From assembly GCA_028284585.1 (NCBI GenBank), contig JANQRK010000057.1, positions 96,816 to 160,815 on the forward strand: a stretch of 64,000 nt of DNA, read 5' to 3'. The notes under the pieces were generated by a model, which had not been told where the DNA came from, ran no database searches, and was given only the letters and a program-made list of their open reading frames with translations. Of the stretch, positions 41,776 to 50,048 are shown piece by piece (positions within the stretch are counted from its first letter, which is position 1; each line of letters begins with the position of its first letter). The DNA is from Chromatiales bacterium. GTDB taxonomy: Bacteria > Pseudomonadota > Gammaproteobacteria > Chromatiales > Chromatiaceae. A program made the position numbers and the translations under genes.

Positions 41776-44046
41776 TCAGTCTCGGCGGGCGCCGCGCCGA
41801 CGGCGCCCGCCGCCACGCTTGCCGCCGGAGCGCTTTTGCGCCTTGCCCGGCCCATCGGGTTTCTCGGCCAGTACGAAGTCGATCTTGCGGTCGTCGATGT
41901 TGACCGCCGCCACCCGCACGCGCAGTCGATCACCCAGCCGGTAGACCTTGCCGGTGCGATCACCGGTGAGCCGATGGCCGACCGGGTCGAAGTGAAAGTA
42001 ATCGTGATCCAAGGCCGTGATATGGACCAGGCCGGAGACGTAGATCCCATCGAGCTCGACGAATATGCCGAAGCCGTTGACGCCGGAAATCACACCGTCG
42101 AACGTCTCGCCGACCTTGTCCTGCATGAACTCGCACTTCAGGGTATCGGCCGCGTCACGGGTCGCATCATCGGCACGCCGTTCGGTGGCCGAGCAGTGCT
42201 CGCCCATGGCCACGAGGTGCTGGTGCGTGTAGTCGAAGGCCTCTGGCGGCTCACCGCTCGCAAGATGCTTGAGCGCTCGGTGCACCATGAGATCGGGATA
42301 GCGTCGGATCGGCGACGTGAAATGGGCATACGCCGGGAATGCAAGGCCGAAGTGGCCGATATTGCTGTCCGAGTAGACCGCTTGCATCATCGAGCGCAGC
42401 AAGACCACCTGGATCACGTGAAAATCGGGCCGCTCCTTTACCTGTTCGAGCAGATTGGCATAATCCTTCGCGGTGGGCTCGGTGCCGCCCTCCAGGCGCA
42501 AACCCAACTCGCCGAGAAACTGCCCCAGATCGGTGAGCTTCTCGATGCTCGGCCGCTCGTGGATGCGGTACAGGGCCGGCATCTTGTGGCGCAGCAAGTG
42601 ACGCGCCGCGGCCACGTTCGCAGCCAGCATGCATTCTTCGATGATCCGGTGGGCATCATGGCGGGTGGTGGGTTCGATCGCCGCAAGCCGCCCTTGGTCG
42701 TCGAATCGAAAACGGGTCTCCACGGTATCGAAGTCGATCGCACCGCGTTCCTCGCGGGCCTCGTGCAACAATTGATACAGCCCATGCAAATTGCGTAGCT
42801 GCGGCAGCAGATCCGCATGCTTGGCAGACAACGCAGCATCATCATCGACCAAGATCGCGCCGACCTCGTCATAGGTCAGTCGGGCATGCGAGTTCATCAC
42901 CGCCTCGAAAAAACGCGAGCGATACAGCCCACCCTCGGAATCGAAGTACAGCTCGGCCGCCATGCACAGCCGGTCGACCCGCGGATTCAGGGAACACAGG
43001 CCGTTCGAAAGTACCTCCGGCAACATGGGCACCACGCGGTCAGGGAAATACACCGAGTTACCACGGCGGTAGGCCTCGGCATCCAATGCGGTGCCAGGCG
43101 CGACATAGCTGGATACATCGGCGATCGCAACCAATAGCCGCCAACCCTTGCGGGTACGCTCGCAAAACACGGCATCGTCGAAGTCACGCGCGTCCGCACC
43201 GTCGATCGTCACCAGCGGTGTCGCGCGCAGATCGGCCCGGCCCTGTTTGGATAACTCCGGCACCTCCTCAGCCAATTCAGCAACCTCCTGTTCGACGGCG
43301 TCTGGCCAGTCGAGCGGGATATCATTGGCTCGGATCGCGACATCGGTCGCCATACCCGGCGCCAGGTGATCGCCCAGGATCTCGATCACCTCACCGAGCG
43401 GCTGGCGCTTCGCCCGCGGGTGCTCGACGATTCGCACCACCACCATCTGGCCATCTCCGGCACCGCCCAAACGCTCCGGCGCGATCAAGACTTGTTGGCT
43501 GATGCGCTTGTTATCAGGCAGCAAGATCGCCACGCCGCCCTCGATCTGGATGCGGCCAATTACGTTTTCGAAGGCACGCTCGAGCACCTCGACCACGGCC
43601 ACTTCGCGTCGCCCACGCCGATCGACACCTGAGACCTGAGCAATGATGCGGTCGCCATGCCACAGGCGGCGCATCTCACGCGGATTCAAGAATAGGTCAT
43701 CGCCACCCTCGTCGGGATGCAAAAAACCGAAGCCGTCCGGGTGGCCGATTACTCGGCCGTGGATCAAGTCCTCGTGGTTGACGACGCAATAACCGCCGCG
43801 CCGATTGCAAACCACTTGGCCATCGCGCGCCATCGCATTGAGTCGGCGCGACAGCGCCTCGCGACGCTCGGGATCGCGCAGTTCCAAGGCCTCGGCCACC
43901 TCGTCGAAATCGAGCGGGGCGCCATGGTCTTCAAGCACACTGAGGATGAATTCCCGACTGGGGATCGGCTTGGCATACTTCTTGGCCTCGCGGGCCTCAT
44001 AAGGATCGCGAGGCCGACCGCCGCGCCGCGGTTTGGTTTTGGACAC
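41776..44046 (-). CDS. rnr: Ribonuclease R
   Basis: Processive 3'-5' exoribonuclease that degrades structured RNA. It is 756 residues with an N-terminal winged-helix RNase R/II domain (SREFILSVLEDHGAPLDFDEVA split at about 30-51), two cold-shock domains, and the RNB catalytic domain with the metal-binding run DGADARDFDDAVF. A C-terminal S1 domain (VGETFDGVISGVNGFGIFVE) ends in a basic Lys/Arg/Gly tail. The start is GTG at 44044-44046. A weak minus-strand -10 (TACAAT, plus 44091-44096) lies upstream, overlapping the promoter of the divergent tRNA gene. Confidence 0.95.
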   Translation of the reverse strand: MSKTKPRRGGRPRDPYEAREAKKYAKPIPSREFILSVLEDHGAPLDFDEVAEALELRDPERREALSRRLNAMARDGQVVCNRRGGYCVVNHEDLIHGRVIGHPDGFGFLHPDEGGDDLFLNPREMRRLWHGDRIIAQVSGVDRRGRREVAVVEVLERAFENVIGRIQIEGGVAILLPDNKRISQQVLIAPERLGGAGDGQMVVVRIVEHPRAKRQPLGEVIEILGDHLAPGMATDVAIRANDIPLDWPDAVEQEVAELAEEVPELSKQGRADLRATPLVTIDGADARDFDDAVFCERTRKGWRLLVAIADVSSYVAPGTALDAEAYRRGNSVYFPDRVVPMLPEVLSNGLCSLNPRVDRLCMAAELYFDSEGGLYRSRFFEAVMNSHARLTYDEVGAILVDDDAALSAKHADLLPQLRNLHGLYQLLHEAREERGAIDFDTVETRFRFDDQGRLAAIEPTTRHDAHRIIEECMLAANVAAARHLLRHKMPALYRIHERPSIEKLTDLGQFLGELGLRLEGGTEPTAKDYANLLEQVKERPDFHVIQVVLLRSMMQAVYSDSNIGHFGLAFPAYAHFTSPIRRYPDLMVHRALKHLASGEPPEAFDYTHQHLVAMGEHCSATERRADDATRDAADTLKCEFMQDKVGETFDGVISGVNGFGIFVELDGIYVSGLVHITALDHDYFHFDPVGHRLTGDRTGKVYRLGDRLRVRVAAVNIDDRKIDFVLAEKPDGPGKAQKRSGGKRGGGRRRRGARRD

Positions 44047-44099
44047 AGGCTAGGGATTTCCTTGGGTGCTGGAGCTACGACAGTAGCCCTATTGTAGCG

Positions 44100-44129
44100 T
44101 TGACACCCCATGAGGTGCCGCAGTACAGT
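44100..44129 (+). promoter_or_regulatory. Sigma-70 promoter of tRNA-Leu
   Basis: TTGACA (44100-44105), an 18-nt spacer and TACAGT (44124-44129) are followed by a GC-rich discriminator (CCGCGC), the usual look of a stringently controlled stable-RNA promoter. The start near 44136 leaves a 5' leader of about 28 nt before the tRNA. Confidence 0.65.
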
Positions 44130-44164
44130 CCGCGCTGCCGTTTTTGGGGCTCTCCCGAGGCTCG

Positions 44165-44251
44165 GCCGAAGTGGCGGAATTGGTAGACGCGCATGGTTCA
44201 GGTCCATGTCGGGGCAACCCGGTGGAGGTTCAAGTCCTCTCTTCGGCACCA
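44165..44251 (+). tRNA. tRNA-Leu (anticodon CAG)
   Basis: An 87-nt class-II tRNA. The acceptor arms GCCGAAG and CTTCGGC pair perfectly, discriminator A and an encoded CCA end the molecule at 44251. The anticodon stem CATGG/CCATG encloses loop TTCAGGT, so the anticodon is CAG reading CUG. A long variable arm (GTCGGGGCAACCCGGT region) and a TTCAAGT T-loop are present. CUG is a dominant Leu codon in this GC-rich genome. Confidence 0.97.
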
Positions 44252-44589
44252 CTCCATTTGCCTAGACGCAAGTCGCAGAATAAACACTCGGGACGCGATC
44301 CCAGTCCGACCGAGACTACATACGCTGCCCAGCGCCTTCGCCTAGTTATTTGAGCGGCTGCTGGCGCCCAGTTTGGCTGGTGCGGCAGCACCCGACCGAT
44401 CCGCGGCGCCGCTCCGCGAGTTCGCCACCACAGCGTCGTTATTCGGCGAGTGGTCGGCTATCCTGTGCGCAGCAATCGGTGATATGACCGGGCGCCAAGT
44501 GCGCAAGCTGTTTCCTCAGGCATCAAAACGACCGACTGTCCCGGTTCGCCCAGCCATGATCTCGCCAGAGAACAATCGAGGACGCCATA
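44252..44589. other. Intergenic region after tRNA-Leu, no gene found
   Basis: These 338 bases hold no reading frame with recognisable protein wording, no second tRNA and no clear T-tailed hairpin for tRNA termination. The short frames here read as composition noise. The promoter of the following homocysteine methyltransferase gene should lie in it but no convincing site stands out. Confidence 0.5.
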
Positions 44590-45539
44590 TTGACAGAGTT
44601 TCGCAACCAACTACCTCAGCTCGATGGTGACCGCTTCCTGACCGATGCGGGCCTGGAAACCGACCTGATCTTCAACCATGGTTTCGAGGTTCGCGAGTTT
44701 GCCGCTCACACCCTGCTCGATGACCCAGCGGGACGGGCGGCGCTGATTCGCTACCACCGCGGCTTTCTCACCTTGGCCGGTGCCTGCGGAGCCGGCTACA
44801 TCCTCGACAGCCCCACCTGGAAGGCCCATCCGCATTGGGGTGCCGATTTAGAGCAATCGGATGCCGAGCTGCAAGCCGCCAACCGTGAGGCCGTCCGTCT
44901 GATTGCCGAACTACGCGACAAGTTCGCTGCCTGCACCGGACCCATAGTGCTGAATGGCCTCGTCGGACCACGCGGCGACGCCTATGCACCTGAGGACCTA
45001 CTCTCCGTGGATGAGTCGATGGCCTATCACCGCACCCAACTCGGCTGGCAGAGACCGAGGTAGATATGGTCTCGGCATTGACCTTTACGCAGTCGGGGGA
45101 GGCAGCGGGCTTTGTCCGCGCCGCTCAAGAGTTTGGCCTGCCCACCGTGGTGTCTTTTACGGTGGAGACCGATGGCGCGCTCCCCAGTGGTCAGTCGCTC
45201 GCCGACGCGATCGCATTCGTCGACCAGGAAACCGATGGGGCAACGGCCTACTTCATGGTCAACTGCGCCCACCCCGACCACTTCAGCGAGGTGCTAAGCA
45301 ACGGCGACTGGCGCCAACGGATACGCGGTCTGCGCTGCAACGCGTCGCGCTGCAGCCATGCGGAGCTCGACGCAGCCGAGACCCTGGACGCCGGTGACCC
45401 GGAAGAGCTGGCCTTCCTCTATCAGTCGCTGAGCGAGGCCATGCCTTGGGTCAATGTGATCGGCGGCTGTTGCGGTTCGGATCTGCGCCATGTGACGTCC
45501 ATCAGCCGGGCACTGGGTCTCCATCCAAGCGCGCATTAG
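44590..45539 (+). pseudogene. Homocysteine S-methyltransferase family gene, split by a frameshift
   Basis: Two adjacent frames together encode one MmuM/BHMT-like enzyme that would methylate homocysteine to methionine. Frame 1 (44590-45063) carries LTDAGLETDLIFNHGFEVREFAAHTLL and YILDSPTWKAHPHWG, the family N-terminal half, in the usual order. Frame 2 (45066-45539) carries MVSALTFTQSGEAAG and the zinc-ligand cysteines in NCAHPDHF and GGCCGS. At the junction frame 1 reads GWQRPR then stops. Shifting frame restores LAETEVDMVSALTF, fitting loss of one CTGG from a tandem CTGGCTGG near 45045. Start TTG at 44590. Either a pseudogene, a slippage switch or a sequencing error. Confidence 0.85.
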
Positions 45540-45573
45540 ACCGCGCGCTGTGGCTTAAGGGCGCCATTAAAAA

Positions 45574-45712
45574 TAGAGGTGCCCGAGCAGCACAGGGATG
45601 TGCTGCCATTTTCGATCACGACAAGTGATTGAAAATGAAGGTAAGGCGAAAACCGCGTTTTGGCCTTACCGCGGAGAAAAATGCCATGGAAGGCATTTTT
45701 AGAGGTCCCGTT
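45574..45712. repeat. Hairpin-array repeat element (BIME/MITE-like)
   Basis: About 140 bp contain four successive inverted repeats. The first is GCAGCACA/TGTGCTGC (45587-45606). The second is imperfect, CATTTTCGATCAC/GTGATTGAAAATG (45607-45637 region). The third is GGTAAGGC/GCCTTACC with inner AAAA/TTTT (45640-45670). The fourth is AAAAATGCC/GGCATTTTT (45677-45700). The array is bounded by near-identical direct sequences TAGAGGTGCCCG and TAGAGGTCCCG. No protein is encoded. The right end abuts the stop codon of the alpha/beta hydrolase. It looks like a dispersed structured repeat; copy number elsewhere is unknown. Confidence 0.65.
45677..45700. terminator. Bidirectional rho-independent terminator-like hairpin
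   Basis: AAAAATGCC and GGCATTTTT pair perfectly around a 6-nt loop and leave a T-tract on both strands. It lies between the end of the homocysteine methyltransferase frames (plus) and the stop of the hydrolase (minus), so it could end both transcripts. It is the last hairpin of the repeat array. The stem has only three G-C pairs, so it is of moderate strength. Confidence 0.5.
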
Positions 45713-46823
45713 AAGAAACGCCACCAGACAAAAAGATCTCCACGGGTGTCACCTTCACCCCATCCGACCAGGAGCCCATATCAAACGCCAACTGGTCAGC
45801 CCGTACTTCGAATCGAATCACTTGATCGAGTGCGTGCCACAGGTAGCGCCAATCCAGGGTGTCCTCCACGCCGACTCCATCTAGCACCAACAACGCCAGA
45901 AGCACCGGGAAAAAACTGGTGTCGACGGTCGCCTGCTCGTGGTTGGCATACAGCCCAGGGCAGCCGTGCCGATCCGTGAAGGCAAGGAACATTTTTTTGT
46001 GCGACGTCGCAATATAGGTAAAAGGCAGCTTCCACTCGTCCTTCGGGGCGACCCAGTCGTCGTTGCCGTGCAAGATTGCGACCGGCATCGTCAGGGCGCT
46101 ACCTGTGACTTGGATGTCCACGTCGTCGGTGAGCTGTTTGAACAAATCCCCCAAAGGGCCTGGAACCGATCCCGCCGCGGTGTTCGGGACCGGATCGGCG
46201 ACTACTACCTGGCGCGGTAGCATATTGTCCGGATAACCCTCCTGCTTCACATAGTAAGGCCAACTCAGGGCAAACAGCCCGCCGAGAGAATGGCCGTACA
46301 GATAGGTATCCAAGGCCGTCGAATCGCTAAAGCCCACGGTCTCGAACGCGCCGCGAACGCTCTTCAGGGCCGCTTTCAGCCATTTTTCCTGGGAGTGAAT
46401 CAGGCCGTCTCCCAGTACTTCCCGCGCCAACTCGGCGACAGTGCGCCAAAACCTTGGCGGAAAGGTGCAGAACCCCGTTTGGAAGTTCGGATAGAACACA
46501 TAATAGCCCTGCCTCACCAGATGCATCAGATGCGCCCGGTAGATCTGCGAGGCACCCAAGGCAAATCCATGCAGGAAGATTACGACCTTGGGTTTGTTGT
46601 TGTCGCCAGGACAGGGCTTGTCGGGTTCATAGACCTCGATGTAGGTGCCCTTGTTACATTCGCCATAGGACCGCGGCGGGTCATACCTCAGCGAAGCCGT
46701 GTAGATCGCACGATAGTCTGGTTTCGCAGGTGGTCGCGGCCTGAATACCCGGGTCAGTCGACACCAAAATCTTGCTACCAGATACGCAAGGGTAGAGCTG
46801 ATATCACTGCGGCGAGTAGACAT
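45711..46823 (-). CDS. Alpha/beta-hydrolase fold protein of unknown substrate
   Basis: The 370-residue protein shows the hydrolase oxyanion segment VVIFLHGFALGASQ at about 80-93, the nucleophile elbow GHSLGG with S179, a likely acid Asp in AILHGNDDWVAP and a histidine late in the chain (YANHEQATVDTSFF). Substrate cannot be assigned. There is no clear signal peptide, though the N-terminus is basic with a short hydrophobic patch. The upstream 150 nt hold a GCGGCCG/CGGCCGC hairpin (46843-46861). The stop codon lies inside the edge of the hairpin-array element, so the last residues may have been altered by its arrival. Confidence 0.72.
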   Translation of the reverse strand: MSTRRSDISSTLAYLVARFWCRLTRVFRPRPPAKPDYRAIYTASLRYDPPRSYGECNKGTYIEVYEPDKPCPGDNNKPKVVIFLHGFALGASQIYRAHLMHLVRQGYYVFYPNFQTGFCTFPPRFWRTVAELAREVLGDGLIHSQEKWLKAALKSVRGAFETVGFSDSTALDTYLYGHSLGGLFALSWPYYVKQEGYPDNMLPRQVVVADPVPNTAAGSVPGPLGDLFKQLTDDVDIQVTGSALTMPVAILHGNDDWVAPKDEWKLPFTYIATSHKKMFLAFTDRHGCPGLYANHEQATVDTSFFPVLLALLVLDGVGVEDTLDWRYLWHALDQVIRFEVRADQLAFDMGSWSDGVKVTPVEIFLSGGVS

Positions 46824-46975
46824 GGTATGGCTCTCGAAAACAGCGGCCGCTTTCCGGCCGCATTGCCGATGTGGCTATGAGCTTAGCAGCCCGAGGCCAT
46901 TCGGCACGGGTGCCGGCGACCAGAGACAGCGACGAGCGCACAGCTCACCCGCCTGGCGAGGAAGGCCGCCCGCTG

Positions 46976-48280
46976 TCAGTCGCCGGCAGAGATCGGCAGC
47001 TCTACCAGCACCCGTGTCCCGCTCCCCAATTCGCTGCTCACCTCGAGTCGACCATCATGTGCCTCGGCAATCACACGGGCCAGGTAGAGTCCCAGGCCGA
47101 CACCGCCACTGGTGCGCTGGCGCGATGGATCGGCGCGAAAAAAGGGCTGAGTCAAACGCGCAAGGTGTTCCGGTGCGACACCTGGGCCATGATCGCTCAC
47201 CGATAGGCGCCAACAGTCAGCATCGACATGGCTGGTCAGGGTCGGTGCCGGTTTATCGGGAGGCGTATGGTCGATCGCATTCTTCAGCAGATTACGCGCC
47301 AAAACGCGAATGCGCACCGGGTCGAGCGAGAGCCAGGTGCCCTCGGGGTCGAGGTCGAGCTGCAAGGCCGTATCGGCGAACGATTCTGCGATCAGTTCAC
47401 GCAACAAAACGGTCGAATCGACTGCCTGGCGATCCAGTGCGATATGCCGCCCGCTGAGTCGCTCCGATTCGAGTAGTTCGCCGAGCAGGGTCTCCAACTC
47501 GGCGAGATCGGCGAGCACTGCGGCGCGTGCCGGCGCAGCGTCGAGCAGCTCGGCATTGACCCGGGCCCGGGTCAGCGGCGAGCGCAGTTCGTGACTAATC
47601 GCCAGCAGCAACTCGCGTTTGGCCTCGAGCATGCGACTGATGTCATCGGCCATGGCATTGACGCTTTTGGCCAGGGCGCCCAGCTCATCGCGCCGCCGGA
47701 CACTCACCCGATGTTCGAGCTCACCCGCGCCGATACGCGCAACGCCGGCCTGGATGACCTCGATCGGCCGGAACAGGCGGCGGATCGCATGATAGGCCAG
47801 CAGCAACACCGTCAGCAGCCCGAGGATCGTCAGCGCAATCGTCAGGCGCGCATGCTCGGCGAACTCGAAGCCGGTCGGCACCAGCACCACGCTGACCCCG
47901 CTGCGCTGCGCCCGCACTGCAAAGCCGTCGCGGCCGCGTGCTATCTCGACCGGCGTACCATCCGGCAGTCGTCGTGTTTGGCGATGTCGCGGTTCGACGA
48001 CCGGCGGTTGACCACTGGACGACCATGGCACGTCGCCGAGCAGATGAATCTGTAACGGCAGGCGCTGCGCCAAGGCCGCTGCCGCCTCCGGGCGCGGTGG
48101 GTCGCCGAGCTCGTCCATCAGGTATTGAACGTACTCGACCAGATGCGGTGCCGCCATGTCCCGCAAATCGTGATCCAGTGCAAACCGAAAGCCGGTGCGC
48201 GCCACCACAGCCAGCAACACCGCCGTCAGCAAAAACCCCAACAGCAGGCGGCCGGAAAGGCTGTGCCGCCGCTTCCTCAT
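46976..48280 (-). CDS. Sensor histidine kinase, CpxA/RstB-like
   Basis: Inner-membrane kinase of 434 residues. Helix 1 is at about 10-28, a periplasmic sensor region at about 30-143, helix 2 at about 145-164. A HAMP domain follows (RRLFRPIEVIQAGVARIGAGEL), then HisKA with H230 in LAISHELRSPLTRAR and the ATPase domain (NLLKNAIDHTPP, DHGPGVAPEHL, GVGLGLYLARVIAEAH). The ATG overlaps the regulator stop by 4 nt. With a periplasmic LTXXQ protein first in the same run, the set resembles CpxP-CpxR-CpxA of the envelope-stress response. Order and size fit, but the sensor domain is not diagnostic, so the Cpx name is an inference. Confidence 0.8.
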   Translation of the reverse strand: MRKRRHSLSGRLLLGFLLTAVLLAVVARTGFRFALDHDLRDMAAPHLVEYVQYLMDELGDPPRPEAAAALAQRLPLQIHLLGDVPWSSSGQPPVVEPRHRQTRRLPDGTPVEIARGRDGFAVRAQRSGVSVVLVPTGFEFAEHARLTIALTILGLLTVLLLAYHAIRRLFRPIEVIQAGVARIGAGELEHRVSVRRRDELGALAKSVNAMADDISRMLEAKRELLLAISHELRSPLTRARVNAELLDAAPARAAVLADLAELETLLGELLESERLSGRHIALDRQAVDSTVLLRELIAESFADTALQLDLDPEGTWLSLDPVRIRVLARNLLKNAIDHTPPDKPAPTLTSHVDADCWRLSVSDHGPGVAPEHLARLTQPFFRADPSRQRTSGGVGLGLYLARVIAEAHDGRLEVSSELGSGTRVLVELPISAGD

Positions 48281-48954
48281 TCGCGTCTCCCAACGAAGCT
48301 GTAACCAGCACCACGTACCGTCTTGATGTAATCGGTCGGCCTGAGCTTGTGGCGCACCCGGCTGACCAACACATCGACCGAGCGCGTATAGAGTTCGGCA
48401 TCGATGCCGCGCAGGGCATTGAGGATGTCGTTGCGGCTGAAGGGATGGCCCGGCCGACCCGCGAGCAATTCGACCAACCGGTATTCCATATGGCTAAGTG
48501 CCACCGCCGCGCCCTGCACCTCGATCGATTGGCGCTCGCGATCGATACGCAGATCGGGAAAGGACCAAATATTCGGATCGGTACCGCCTTGTGCGTCCGT
48601 GCGCTTGAGCACGCGCTGAATCCGTGCGACCAGCTCGCGTGGTTCGAACGGCTTCGGCAGATAATCATCGGCGCCCAATTCCAGGCCGACGACCCGGTCG
48701 GTGACCTCGCCGCGCGCCGTCAACATGATGATTGGCACCTCACTATTGCGCCTGATCTCGCGACAGACTTCGAAACCGTCGGTGTCAGGCAACATAACAT
48801 CGAGCAGGACCAAATCGGCGCCCTGCTCGCGCAAGTAGCTCAGGCCCTCACGCGGATGCTGCTCGGCGTGCAGATCGAGATTGAAGCGCGCGAAGTACTC
48901 GCTCAGCGGACCGGCCAGACCAGGGTCGTCATCGATTAACAGTATCTTCGACAT
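48277..48954 (-). CDS. OmpR-family response regulator, CpxR/RstA-like
   Basis: Transcription factor of 225 residues: receiver domain with D52 (LVLLDVMLPDTDG) and the signalling KPFEPRELVARI lysine, then a winged-helix DNA-binding domain (SHMEYRLVELLAGRPG, YTRSVDVLVSRVRHKL, YIKTVRGAGYSFVG). The frame opens at 48978; MSKILLIDDD at 48954 is the normal start. It lies between the LTXXQ protein gene and the kinase. A direct repeat GTTACA-N4-GTTACA 84 nt before the first gene is a plausible binding site for it. Confidence 0.85.
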   Translation of the reverse strand: MSKILLIDDDPGLAGPLSEYFARFNLDLHAEQHPREGLSYLREQGADLVLLDVMLPDTDGFEVCREIRRNSEVPIIMLTARGEVTDRVVGLELGADDYLPKPFEPRELVARIQRVLKRTDAQGGTDPNIWSFPDLRIDRERQSIEVQGAAVALSHMEYRLVELLAGRPGHPFSRNDILNALRGIDAELYTRSVDVLVSRVRHKLRPTDYIKTVRGAGYSFVGRRE

Positions 48955-49020
48955 AGGTGCAATTCTGCACTGAGCCACCCCGCCCGGTACAACCGGCCGA
49001 GGTGGCTCGATGGCCGGATC

Positions 49021-49476
49021 TTAGTGCGCCCAGTGCGAACGGCCCCAGCGATGGCCCATCCGCTTGCTGATCAACTCGGCCAGCGACGCGCGCTGATCCG
49101 GCGTCAGGCTGTCGCTGAAGTCACCGAACGCATCGACCAGGGCACGTTTGTTGTCGCCCATCGCCTGATGACGCTCGTCAAGCAACGCGACCGCCTGTTC
49201 ACGATCTAGCGCAGGTGCCGACAGCAGCCCAGCGATACGATCCTTGATCGCACCCCGGTTTGTACTGCGCTCGCCACGCACCTCACGCCATTGGTCGGCG
49301 AAGGCCTGCAATCGGCCCTGCTGCTCATCGTTCAGATCCAGCTTGCGCCCTAGCCGCTCGGTGATAAGGCGCGTGTGACCCTCTGCCGAGCAATAACCCT
49401 GTTGTTTGGCCCAGGCCATGCCGCCGACGGCGAGCACGGCCATTACCAAGAATACGATCAATACAGTCTTCAACAT
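49021..49476 (-). CDS. Periplasmic LTXXQ (CpxP/Spy-like) protein
   Basis: Small secreted helical protein of 151 residues. The N-terminus is a signal sequence (about 1-23, LIVFLVMAVLAVGGMAWA). The mature part has two LTXXQ-type repeats: LDLNDEQQGRLQAF and LTPDQRASLAELISKRM, the hallmark of CpxP/Spy chaperones that sense misfolded envelope proteins or metals. The His-rich end (MGHRWGRSHWAH) is typical of metal-responsive members. The ATG at 49476 has GGAGGAA 6 nt upstream; the longer frame includes that site and is rejected. It precedes the regulator and kinase genes on the same strand and probably inhibits the kinase. Confidence 0.8.
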   Translation of the reverse strand: MLKTVLIVFLVMAVLAVGGMAWAKQQGYCSAEGHTRLITERLGRKLDLNDEQQGRLQAFADQWREVRGERSTNRGAIKDRIAGLLSAPALDREQAVALLDERHQAMGDNKRALVDAFGDFSDSLTPDQRASLAELISKRMGHRWGRSHWAH

Positions 49477-50048
49477 TGTGCGTTCCTCCATTGCGTTGTA
49501 AGCACAGGGAGAAGTCTGGACTTTGCCCAGGGTTACTGGGTTTCAGGCGGGTTAGGCTTTGTAACAGAGTGTAACGGCGCCGCGATTTCTGAGTTTCTGC
49601 CGTCACTCACGCCCGCACCCGTATTCCGATGGGCAGCTCTCTGGCTGGCGGGCGAAGCACCGATACGCGGAATCCTGTTCTCAGGAGCGTGAATTTGTCA
49701 CATCTCCCCCCTGCCATATTCACCTTCAGGCCCCGATACATCTCGCTAACCTCTTAAGTGAGGCTCGCAGCCTGAATCGATCTCCGACCGAATCTGCAGC
49801 AGTTGCTTGCATTACCTTGAGGCATTAGCCGCGCCCTCAGCACCGACCTCCAGCGTCACACTGAGCACACAAAGATCGGCCCCTTGTCCTCCGCTCACCC
49901 TGGGCAAGCCACCCACAATTCTTACAACAAGCTTGGATTTCGCTTAGGACCGACAGACCACTGCAACGCTAATTTTCCCACCGACGCACCGCAACCGTGG
50001 CGTCATTAGGCAGAACAACACACCTATGCTAAGCAGGAGATCTGGATC
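49477..50048. other. 572-bp divergent intergenic region
   Basis: No convincing gene was found. The left part holds the ribosome site and GTTACA operator of the CpxP-like operon. The right end has AGGAGA 8 nt before the ATG of the beta-propeller gene. The middle (about 49600-49980) is C-rich on the plus strand, has only short frames, and shows no repeat or T-tailed hairpin I could see. Its length is unusual for this window and might hide a small RNA or decayed gene. Confidence 0.45.
49560..49575 (-). promoter_or_regulatory. Tandem GTTACA operator of the Cpx-like operon
   Basis: On the minus strand GTTACA-CTCT-GTTACA forms a direct repeat with a 10-bp period, one helical turn, as expected for a head-to-tail OmpR-family dimer. 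It lies 84-100 nt upstream of the CpxP-like start. It resembles CpxR (GTAAA tandem) and RstA (GTTACA) boxes. No clear -35/-10 follows, which fits an activated promoter. Confidence 0.5.

Noticed and set aside
46843..46861. GCGGCCG/CGGCCGC palindrome upstream of the hydrolase
   Set aside because: Short palindrome of a kind common in GC-rich DNA, no T-tract and no repeat elsewhere noticed.
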